This document shows, in pieces, positions 26,105-33,494 of a stretch of DNA of 64,000 nt. Numbering within the stretch: the first letter of the stretch is position 1; each line of letters opens with the position of its first letter. The position numbers were made by a program, and so were the translations under genes. The DNA is from CAJXQU01 sp965223825 (GTDB lineage: Bacteria > Pseudomonadota > Gammaproteobacteria > CAJXQU01): contig OZ245018.1 in NCBI GenBank assembly GCA_965223825.1, forward strand, positions 2,790,001-2,854,000. Direction: 5' to 3'. A model generated the notes under the pieces. That model worked only from the letters and a program-made list of their open reading frames with translations. It was not told where the DNA came from and searched no databases.

Positions 26105-26587
26105 CTAAACAGGAATCTCAACCCCAAGCAGCAACGCTACTGTTAACACCAATCCACTCCCTAGCAAACACCCACCCATTTTACCTAACGAAGTGGTGAT
26201 ACTTTCTCGTGATTCCTCAATCCCTTTTTCACGAAGCCATTCCGCGATCGAGCCTTCAAAGAAACCGGCGATTCCATCACTTAACGCATCACCGATCACA
26301 CCACCGGCGATCGCTCCGGCGACGCCAAACATCATGCCGCCAAATAATGCGGGAATGGTGAGAAGTCCTGTATCGATCGCGCCGAAAATTAAATCAGGAA
26401 TAGCACTTTTTAATGATCGCCCAGAAATTATCAAACCAATCAGAGGAAAAATTGTGAGTAGGAATACACACGGCCCCATCGGAAGTTGGTAACGTAAAAT
26501 ACAATACCCGATAACCGCAACAGGTAAACTAATGAGAGCGACATAAACACCTTTGTTACGTAGTGGCGAATGTGGATTTATTTGCAT
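26105..26587 (-). CDS. Small multi-pass membrane protein
   Basis: 160 residues from the ATG at 26587. Two to three N-terminal helices (VALISLPVAVIGYCIL, VFLLTIFPLIGLII), a glycine/alanine-rich segment (LFGGMMFGVAGAIAGGVIGDALSDGIAGFFEG) like glycine-zipper helices, a charged stretch (EWLREKGIEESRESITTSLGKMGG), and a final helix. The family is not recognised. Its ATG is one base beyond the stop of the DUF3025 gene upstream, so the two are coupled. A longer frame reaching back to 26671 overlaps that gene and has no support. Confidence 0.65.
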   Translation of the reverse strand: MQINPHSPLRNKGVYVALISLPVAVIGYCILRYQLPMGPCVFLLTIFPLIGLIISGRSLKSAIPDLIFGAIDTGLLTIPALFGGMMFGVAGAIAGGVIGDALSDGIAGFFEGSIAEWLREKGIEESRESITTSLGKMGGCLLGSGLVLTVALLLGVEIPV

Positions 26588-26588
26588 A

Positions 26589-27473
26589 TTAGATTTTCCG
26601 TTTTGGCCGAAAATAGTCTGTGTTCGAATAAAATGCTGGGTTTGTATTTTCTGCCCACCATCCGGGCACACCGAGCATGGGGAGGGGTGTCAGATCTTTC
26701 GGTATTGTTAATTGTTCTGCTTGGGTGATTTCATTTGCGATTTTTTTATCTAGTAGTTCAGCTTGCTTATCGCGTGTGAGTTGAAAAAATTCTGCTTTCA
26801 TTTTTATATGTAGCGCATTGCCTGTCATGCCGATATACGGCGACAATGATTTTTCATATAAACCATGACCAAAAATAAAAATGCAGATTTTTTTATGCCA
26901 TTGATCTCGCGCTGTTAAGAATAATGTCTGCCAGTCATGCACTTGATGTGCATTGATCATTGCTTGATCAGCACTGACGATGATCAAACCGCTTTCATCG
27001 AATAGCGTCAGAGCATCACGTTTTCGTGTGCGTTTTTTCACCTCACCTTGCTTTGCGATCTCAGCAATGTGTTGATTATTAATCGCGGCTTTAATTTTCG
27101 GAAATTGTATCCAGATCATGGCATTAAAATAGTCATGCCAGTTTTGATCTCGAGTAGGGATTTCTCCCGTTTCATAAATGTGTTGCTCGTAGTATAGCGC
27201 TTGATTTGACAGCTCGGATTGTGATCGGAAGGTGAGAATTTTACCTGACGAATTGTAGGCATGATCCGCATTTCGCTTTGCGAGTTGTTCACGCCAGAGA
27301 CGATTGAGCACAACGCAATTCGGCCAATTTGTCCAACGTTCTTGAGTAAGGATATCTTGCTGATCGCAAAACCATGCGTAGTGCTCAGCGTAGTCTGAAA
27401 TCCATTTTACGGGCTGCATTTTTCTGATCGTCGACGCATTATGCGCTGCATTATACCGCGACATTTCACACAT
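26589..27473 (-). CDS. DUF3025-family protein
   Basis: About 294 residues. The diagnostic stretch is ALYYEQHIYETGEIPTRDQNWHDYFNAMIWIQFPKIKAAINNQH, typical of DUF3025. Further on are ALTLFDESGLIIVSAD and FIFGHGLYEKSLSPYIGMTG. DUF3025 proteins are common in gamma- and betaproteobacteria and have no established function. Start uncertain: ATG codons at 27473 and 27464 both lack a good ribosome site. Divergent from cmoB, 42 bp away, and coupled to the small membrane protein downstream. Confidence 0.8.
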   Translation of the reverse strand: MCEMSRYNAAHNASTIRKMQPVKWISDYAEHYAWFCDQQDILTQERWTNWPNCVVLNRLWREQLAKRNADHAYNSSGKILTFRSQSELSNQALYYEQHIYETGEIPTRDQNWHDYFNAMIWIQFPKIKAAINNQHIAEIAKQGEVKKRTRKRDALTLFDESGLIIVSADQAMINAHQVHDWQTLFLTARDQWHKKICIFIFGHGLYEKSLSPYIGMTGNALHIKMKAEFFQLTRDKQAELLDKKIANEITQAEQLTIPKDLTPLPMLGVPGWWAENTNPAFYSNTDYFRPKRKI

Positions 27474-27515
27474 GTAGCTACAGTTTTTACCTGAAACTGA
27501 TTACACTTTTACCCC

Positions 27516-28481
27516 ATGATTTCATATGCTGAGTTTTACAACTATTTAGACGGCTCACCTCTTTCATCTTGGTTAAAATCGGTCCCTACCTTGATCGATC
27601 ACAAGCTGAATCCGGGTAAAAATGGCCATTTAAAAAACTGGTACGCCACGCTCGATAATTTGCCGGACATTCAACCGTGTAAAATCGACTTAAACACAGA
27701 TCGTCTTTTGATCGGTAATGCAGATCAACAACCTGATGGTTTTATCGACGTGCTGCAGAGCTTGCATCCTTGGCGTAAAGGGCCGTATGAGGTGTTTGGT
27801 GTGCACATTGATACAGAGTGGCGATCGGACTGGAAGTGGCAACGCCTTGCACCGCATATTTCACCGTTGAAGCACAGAACGGTGTTGGATGTTGGTTGTG
27901 GGAATGGCTACTTTTGCTGGCGTTTGCTTGGCGCGGGCGCAGAGCGGGTGATCGGGATTGATCCGAATATGTTGAACATCGCCCAGTTTCACCTGATGAA
28001 GCATTACATCGGCGATAAAAATATTGATGTCCTCCCACTGGGTATTGAGCAAATCCCACTGAACAGTGCGCATTTTGATACCGTCATGTCGATGGGCGTG
28101 TTGTACCATCGGCGTTCACCAATCGATCATTTATATGAACTTGCGGCGTGTTTGCGTAACGGAGGTGAGTTGATCTTGGAAACGCTGATCATTGACGGCA
28201 TTAAAGGGGAATCGTTAGTTCCTGATGATCGATATGCGTGTATGCGTAATGTCTGGTTCATTCCCAGCTGCGATACCTTAACCGGTTGGTTAGAACGCTG
28301 TGGCTTCACCAATATTCGCATGGTCGATGTCGCAGTGACCAGTATAGAGGAGCAGCGCAGTACGGATTGGATGCGCTTTCATTCATTGCCAGAGTTTCTA
28401 GATCCAGAGGATCCGACAAAAACAATTGAAGGCTACCCAGCACCGAAACGCGCCATCATCATTGCAGATCTGGTCCGTTGA
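27516..28481 (+). CDS. cmoB: tRNA U34 carboxymethyltransferase
   Basis: Uses carboxy-SAM made by CmoA to convert 5-hydroxyuridine at the tRNA wobble position to 5-carboxymethoxyuridine. 321 residues, matching E. coli CmoB (323). N-terminal helical region with HPWRKGPYEVFGVHIDTEWRSDWKW, then the class I methyltransferase core VLDVGCGNGYFCWRLLGAGA and MSMGVLYHRRSPIDHL, and a C-terminal PAPKRA stretch. cmoA, usually adjacent, is not in the window, so carboxy-SAM must come from a distant gene. A GATGAGG/CCTCATC stem at 28480-28513 follows the stop. Confidence 0.95.
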   Translation: MISYAEFYNYLDGSPLSSWLKSVPTLIDHKLNPGKNGHLKNWYATLDNLPDIQPCKIDLNTDRLLIGNADQQPDGFIDVLQSLHPWRKGPYEVFGVHIDTEWRSDWKWQRLAPHISPLKHRTVLDVGCGNGYFCWRLLGAGAERVIGIDPNMLNIAQFHLMKHYIGDKNIDVLPLGIEQIPLNSAHFDTVMSMGVLYHRRSPIDHLYELAACLRNGGELILETLIIDGIKGESLVPDDRYACMRNVWFIPSCDTLTGWLERCGFTNIRMVDVAVTSIEEQRSTDWMRFHSLPEFLDPEDPTKTIEGYPAPKRAIIIADLVR

Positions 28482-28665
28482 TGAGGCTTACTGCTCGGTG
28501 CTCAATCCTCATCGCTTTATTGTTATTAACGATGAAGCCAAACATTAAATCAATAGGATTGAACCGTTTAATCACGATGCTGTCCTAAATTCCGTGATGG
28601 ATTTCATCACGCCAATACCGGACAGTGTTGGACTCACCATAACTGATTGTCTATGATGCGTGCAT

Positions 28666-29055
28666 ATGAAAATTACAAAAACAATTGGATGGTCACTATT
28701 TACTGCGATAATATCCTTTTCAGCCTTCGCAGAAACACCATGCAGACACTCCCAAAACACCGATAATTCTCAAGCAACGAAAGAAAAACCCGCTTCTGAT
28801 TATTTAGAGTTTTTCGATCAACTTGATGGAAAATGTCAAATTTTGAGTAACGGCGGTAAACTCACTTCCGTAAAAAATAATCATCCGACAAAAAATATTC
28901 GTTATCGCTTCACCCGTGTCTTTGCTGGTAAGCCACAAGCTGGATTAGCCGTGGGCGTTATCGAACCGAGTGAGAAAGGGATTAAGCTGGGCTGTAATCG
29001 TGTCGACGATCACGAACAAGTATGGAAAATTAAAGTCGCAGAATTTGTGGAATAA
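28666..29055 (+). CDS. Small exported protein of unknown function
   Basis: 129 residues from the ATG at 28666; a GTG six bases earlier gives the same frame. Signal peptide MKITKTIGWSLFTAIISFSAFA-ET, then a mature part of about 107 residues with three cysteines (TPCRH, GKCQI, LGCNRV) and a beta-rich core (IRYRFTRVFAGKPQAGLAVGVI). No family recognised. The next gene, also exported, starts three bases after its stop, so the two form an operon and may act together in the periplasm. Confidence 0.7.
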   Translation: MKITKTIGWSLFTAIISFSAFAETPCRHSQNTDNSQATKEKPASDYLEFFDQLDGKCQILSNGGKLTSVKNNHPTKNIRYRFTRVFAGKPQAGLAVGVIEPSEKGIKLGCNRVDDHEQVWKIKVAEFVE

Positions 29056-29058
29056 ACT

Positions 29059-29445
29059 ATGAAAAAAATCTCGTCAAAATTAACTATTCTCGCTAGCTTG
29101 TTTCTCATCACGAGTACGGCTGTATTTGCTGCGACAGAAGACGAAAAATCGTATCGTTATCCATCCGATCTCAGCGATGAAGAACATGCCAGCATGATGA
29201 ATAGTGCAAACCGTTATGACCAGTGCCTCACATCACAATCGCAAGAACTTGCAGCCCAGTACGAAGACTTTCGAAAAGTCGCTGATGTGGCGATGGAAAA
29301 CTGTAAACCAGTCCTGACAGAGATTGATGGTGAGCTTGAGAAAATGAACCTTGATCCAGATTATCGTCGATTTTTCATACGTAGCACATCACAGAAAAGT
29401 GCTCGACAACTTTTACCTAAACTCATGATGATGAAAGCAAAATAA
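29059..29445 (+). CDS. Small exported helical protein of unknown function
   Basis: 128 residues. Signal peptide of about 25 residues (MKKISSKLTILASLFLITSTAVFA-AT), then a mostly helical mature part with two cysteines (QCLTSQ, ENCKPV) about 29 residues apart that could form a disulfide pinning two helices. Ends in a basic, methionine-rich tail. Starts three bases after the previous exported protein. No family recognised. Confidence 0.7.
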   Translation: MKKISSKLTILASLFLITSTAVFAATEDEKSYRYPSDLSDEEHASMMNSANRYDQCLTSQSQELAAQYEDFRKVADVAMENCKPVLTEIDGELEKMNLDPDYRRFFIRSTSQKSARQLLPKLMMMKAK

Positions 29446-29560
29446 CAGCTTCCTCAGCTTTAGCTGATTATTCCTCGGGAGCACTCCCAATATCCACATA
29501 TAATGAAGAGCGAAAACCATCTCCCTGTTTAAAACTCTTTTGAGAAGCGGCTCTATTGTC

Positions 29561-30055
29561 TCAATGACTTGCGCTTGATTCGGGTAAAACAAGCGGGGCT
29601 AATTCGGTTAATGCTTTTCGGTAGACGTTGCGTTTGAAGAAGACGATCTCATCCAGCGGCCGCCAGTAGTCAATCCACTGCCATTCATCGAATTCTGGTT
29701 TTCCTGCTGAACCCAAATCCACTTTGTCTTCTTCCGCTACGAGCCGCAGAACAAACCAGATTTGTTTTTGACCGACGCAAAGTGGTTTCTTGTGATGACG
29801 AATGTATCGGCGAGGTAATCGATAGCGTAACCACTTTTTTGTGCTGCCGACAATTTCGACATCATTTGGGTACAGCCCCACCTCTTCATGCAACTCACGA
29901 AACATAGCCATTTCTGGAGTCTCGTCTCGCTTAATGCCTCCTTGCGGAAATTGCCAGGCATCATCATTGCCGATCCGTCGCGCCCAGAAAACTTCTGATC
30001 GCTCGTTAATGAGTATTATACCTACGTTGGCTCGGAATCCGTCTCTATCGATCAT
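29561..30055 (-). CDS. rppH: RNA pyrophosphohydrolase
   Basis: Nudix enzyme that removes pyrophosphate from 5'-triphosphate mRNA and so starts RNase E decay. 164 residues. The Nudix box is GGIKRDETPEMAMFRELHEEVGL (39-61) with the full G-x5-E-x7-R-E-x2-E-E-x-G-L pattern. N-terminal MIDRDGFRANVGIIL and the RWLRYRLP-like KWLRYRLPRRY are typical of RppH. I start at 30055 because the conserved family N-terminus begins there; an open frame 21 codons longer carries no conserved sequence. Convergent with the small exported genes and divergent from the HAD gene. Confidence 0.95.
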   Translation of the reverse strand: MIDRDGFRANVGIILINERSEVFWARRIGNDDAWQFPQGGIKRDETPEMAMFRELHEEVGLYPNDVEIVGSTKKWLRYRLPRRYIRHHKKPLCVGQKQIWFVLRLVAEEDKVDLGSAGKPEFDEWQWIDYWRPLDEIVFFKRNVYRKALTELAPLVLPESSASH

Positions 30056-30206
30056 GGTGTGAATTTTTTCAAACTTTCCCCACTTAGGCAACTGTGTTCG
30101 TGAATTTAGTCCGATCAAGTAAGGAATCCGTCATATCTGATCGAAAGCAGCAAATGTCATACAAGCACTTTATAATAGCGTTTTATTAACAGATGAGATC
30201 TAACGC

Positions 30207-30860
30207 ATGACATTGGCAATTTTCGACCTCGATAATACCCTGATCGGGGGAGACAGTGATACTTCTTGGGGGGATTATTTGTGTCAGCATGGCCATGTAG
30301 ATCAACAAGAACATGCAGCAAAGCATGCACAATTTTATCAAGATTACATGGATGGCACGCTGGATATTCAAGTCTTTCTCCGTTTCCAACTGAAAATTCT
30401 CGGCGAGAATAAATTGGAAACATTGATCGCTTGGCGCGAGGATTATCTACGATCGTTAATTTACCCAATGGTGTTGCCCAAAGCGAAAACGCTGGTTGAA
30501 CATCATCGAGCGCTTGGCCATCAACTTTTGATCATCACGGCAACGAATCGCTTTATTACTGAACCGATCGCAAAACTTTTTGGCATTAATGAGTTGATCG
30601 CCACAGAGCCTGAAATGTGTGAAGGCGAATATACGGGCAATGTTGCCGGTGTTCCCTCTTTTGCGGAAGGGAAAGTGACACGTTTACAACAATGGCTTGC
30701 TGGACGCGATGAGGATCTGGCAGGTAGCTGGTTTTATAGCGATTCACGAAATGATATTCCATTACTCGAACAAGTGGAAAATCCGGTTGCGGTCGATCCT
30801 GATGATAGCTTACGCGAACACGCGAGCGAGAAAGGCTGGGAAATTATTTCATTACGCTAA
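30207..30860 (+). CDS. HAD-superfamily IB phosphatase (CicA/SerB-like)
   Basis: 217 residues with all four HAD motifs: FDLDNTL (motif I, 6-12), ITATN (motif II), a lysine in EGKVTRL (motif III) and YSDSRNDIPLL (motif IV). The helical cap between I and II is that of the IB subfamily containing phosphoserine phosphatase and CicA. The substrate cannot be read; relatives hydrolyse phosphoserine, histidinol phosphate or other phosphomonoesters. Ends at a strong bidirectional terminator shared with mdh. Confidence 0.85.
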   Translation: MTLAIFDLDNTLIGGDSDTSWGDYLCQHGHVDQQEHAAKHAQFYQDYMDGTLDIQVFLRFQLKILGENKLETLIAWREDYLRSLIYPMVLPKAKTLVEHHRALGHQLLIITATNRFITEPIAKLFGINELIATEPEMCEGEYTGNVAGVPSFAEGKVTRLQQWLAGRDEDLAGSWFYSDSRNDIPLLEQVENPVAVDPDDSLREHASEKGWEIISLR

Positions 30861-30874
30861 CGTAATCGACAGAT

Positions 30875-30910
30875 AAAAAAAACGGGGATTAAAATGAATC
30901 CCCGTTTTTA
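30875..30910. terminator. Bidirectional terminator between the HAD gene and mdh
   Basis: AAACGGGGATT and AATCCCCGTTT form a perfect 11-bp stem with loop AAAATG, flanked by A-run and T-run, so it works in both directions. Confidence 0.92.
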
Positions 30911-30935
30911 TGACAACTCAGTAAGTCAGTCGCGA

Positions 30936-31916
30936 TCAGCCAACAAGCTCTTTGACCGCGTCTCTTTCTTCTTCCAATTCTTTTTGCGTCAATGTCATAC
31001 GTTCACGACTAAAATCATCAATTTCTAATCCTTGAACAATTTCGTATTTGCCATCTTTACAACGAACAGGGAACGAATACATCAAGCCTTCTGGAATACC
31101 ATAGCTACCGTCACTTGGGATTGCCATGCTTACCCAATCATCACCCGGTGTACCTAGTACCCAGTCATGGATGTGATCAATCGCACCATTTGCCGCCGAT
31201 GCCGCACTAGATGCGCCACGAGCATCGATAATCTCCGCACCACGTTTAGCAACACGTGGAATATATTCATCGGCATACCAAGTTTGATCAACCATATCTT
31301 TCGCAGCTATACCGTTGATCAGTGTGTTGCTGATGTCAGGATATTGCGTGGTTGAGTGGTTGCCCCAGATTGTCATCTGTTTGATGTCATTAATACTGGT
31401 ACCCGTTTTCGCCGCTAATTGCGCTAATGCACGGTTGTGATCAAGACGGGTTAACGCTGTGAAATTTGCAGGGTTCAGATCCGGTGCAAATCGCATTGCA
31501 GTATGAGCATTCGTATTTGCCGGGTTACCAACAACAACAACTTTCACATCGCGGCTCGCATTCGCGTTCAATGCTTCACCTTGAATTTTGAAAATACCGC
31601 CATTCGCTTCGAGTAAATCGCTTCGCTCCATACCTGGCCCACGTGGACGTGCACCAACTAACATTGCGATGTCAGTGCCATCAAATGCTTCATTAGGATC
31701 GTCTGTTAAAACCATGCCCTGCACAAGCGGAAATGCGCAATCATCTATTTCCATAGCAACGCCTTGTAAGGCTTTCAGTGCTGGCGTGATTTCAAGACAT
31801 CGAATGATGACTGGTTGATCCTTACCTAGCATTTCGCCAGATGCGATTCGAAATAATAAAGAGTATGCAATCTGACCGGCTGCGCCAGTCACGGATACCT
31901 GTACAGGTGCTTTCAT
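30936..31916 (-). CDS. mdh: Malate dehydrogenase
   Basis: NAD-dependent malate/oxaloacetate step of the TCA cycle. About 326 residues of the cytosolic-type MDH (type 2). NAD motif VTGAAGQIAYSLLFRIASGE; substrate arginines in RPRGPGMERSDLL and LTRLDHNRA; catalytic histidine in WGNHSTTQYPD. The ATG at 31916 has GGGGAAGG six bases upstream, so the longer frame back to 31964 is not used. Downstream of gltA on the same strand with about 135 bp between, possibly co-transcribed; ends at the shared terminator at 30875-30910. Confidence 0.96.
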   Translation of the reverse strand: MKAPVQVSVTGAAGQIAYSLLFRIASGEMLGKDQPVIIRCLEITPALKALQGVAMEIDDCAFPLVQGMVLTDDPNEAFDGTDIAMLVGARPRGPGMERSDLLEANGGIFKIQGEALNANASRDVKVVVVGNPANTNAHTAMRFAPDLNPANFTALTRLDHNRALAQLAAKTGTSINDIKQMTIWGNHSTTQYPDISNTLINGIAAKDMVDQTWYADEYIPRVAKRGAEIIDARGASSAASAANGAIDHIHDWVLGTPGDDWVSMAIPSDGSYGIPEGLMYSFPVRCKDGKYEIVQGLEIDDFSRERMTLTQKELEEERDAVKELVG

Positions 31917-32051
31917 CGTCAACCTTCCCCGTTGTTTATCTAACTTTTCCAAAAAAGACAGCAAACCCCGAGGTCTGCCGCCCGTATTACTTACACTTCT
32001 TTTGCGATGCTCAGACAGATTTTCTGAAAAATATTGCTCATCGCAATCGTC

Positions 32052-33356
32052 TTAACCACGTTTATCCAATGGGACATAATCACGTGTTTCAGAGCCGATG
32101 TAGAGCTGGCGAGGACGGCCGATACGGAAATCCGGATCTTCCATCATTTCTAACCAGTTCGCGATCCATCCTGCTGAACGTGCCATAGCAAAGAACACGG
32201 TGAACATGTTTGTTGGGATGCCCAATGCGCGCAAAATAATACCGGAGTAAAAATCCACGTTCGGATATAACTTACGCTCGATGAAGTATTGGTCTTCCAA
32301 CGCAATGCGCTCCAGTTCCATCGCAATTTCCATTAATGGACGTAATTCTGAATTTTGATCCATGTCGTCCAATACTTCGTGGCACGCTTTACTGATGATC
32401 TTAGCGCGTGGGTCAAAGTTTTTATAAACACGATGACCAAAACCCATCAAACGATAGTTGTCATTCTTGTCCTTCGCACGTGCGATGAACTTAGGAATAT
32501 TTTTAACGTCTTCGATTTCATCGAGCATTTCCAATACAGCTTCGTTCGCACCACCGTGAGCTTTGCCCCACAGTGTTGAGATACCAGCAGAAATCGCTGC
32601 AAGTGGATTCGCTTCAGATGAACCCGATAAACGCACTGTTGAGGTACTCGCATTCTGTTCGTGATCAGCGTGAAGGATCATGAGTTTATCGAGTGCCGCA
32701 ACGGCTTGTGGGTGTAATTCGTAGGGTTCAGAAGGAATCGCAAACATCATATTCATGATATTTTCGACATAGCCAAGAGAGTTATCCGGATAGATAAATG
32801 GTTGGCCAATACCGTGCTTGTAGGTTTTAGATGCAATATTCGGCATCTTCGCAATCAATCTCTGGGCAATGTTCATGCGATCTTCAGGGTTTCTTACATC
32901 AACGGTCTCATGGTAAAAAGATGCCATTGCGCCCGTCACGCCAACCATGATTGACATTGGATGTGCGTCATAACGATAACCGTTAAAGAAGCGCATTAAA
33001 TGCTCGTGTACCATGTTGTAACGTTTGATTTTGCCGTCGAATTCTTCGAATTCACTTGCCGTTGGCAATTCACCATTCAATAAAAGGTAACTGACTTCAA
33101 GGAAGGTACTTTCCTCAGCTAGTTGTTCTATCGGATAGCCACGATGTAGTAGAATACCGTGCTCACCATCAAGGTATGTAATAGAGCTTCGGCAACTTGC
33201 GGTTGTTGTAAAGCCAGGGTCTAGGGTGAAAACGCCTAATTCTTTATATAGTTTGGCTGTATCGACAACCGGTGCACCGTATGTTCCTGTTAATATAGGA
33301 CACTCGATTGACTTCCCAGTCTGATTATCGGTAATGGTTACTGTCTCAGTTTTCAT
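32052..33356 (-). CDS. gltA: Citrate synthase (type II)
   Basis: Condenses acetyl-CoA with oxaloacetate. 434 residues, the length of the hexameric NADH-regulated gram-negative enzyme. Catalytic His in AHGGANEAVLEML, second His in GFGHRVYKNFDPRAK, and catalytic Asp in ERKLYPNVDFYSG. The beta-rich N-terminal domain (about 1-55) holds the allosteric part. Divergent from sucA with 138 bp between start codons, so the two TCA transcripts probably share a control region. The sdh genes often found here are absent. Confidence 0.97.
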   Translation of the reverse strand: MKTETVTITDNQTGKSIECPILTGTYGAPVVDTAKLYKELGVFTLDPGFTTTASCRSSITYLDGEHGILLHRGYPIEQLAEESTFLEVSYLLLNGELPTASEFEEFDGKIKRYNMVHEHLMRFFNGYRYDAHPMSIMVGVTGAMASFYHETVDVRNPEDRMNIAQRLIAKMPNIASKTYKHGIGQPFIYPDNSLGYVENIMNMMFAIPSEPYELHPQAVAALDKLMILHADHEQNASTSTVRLSGSSEANPLAAISAGISTLWGKAHGGANEAVLEMLDEIEDVKNIPKFIARAKDKNDNYRLMGFGHRVYKNFDPRAKIISKACHEVLDDMDQNSELRPLMEIAMELERIALEDQYFIERKLYPNVDFYSGIILRALGIPTNMFTVFFAMARSAGWIANWLEMMEDPDFRIGRPRQLYIGSETRDYVPLDKRG

Positions 33357-33494
33357 TCAACACTCCCAGTGATAGTTGATTGTGGCTTTCAGCCTTATCT
33401 TATTGCATATCCAAAGCTGTCCAGTATAGCATAATGGGAAATGTGGCGCTGCAGCAAGTGATCTTTGTAAACGACAAATAATGTGTGACTGACT

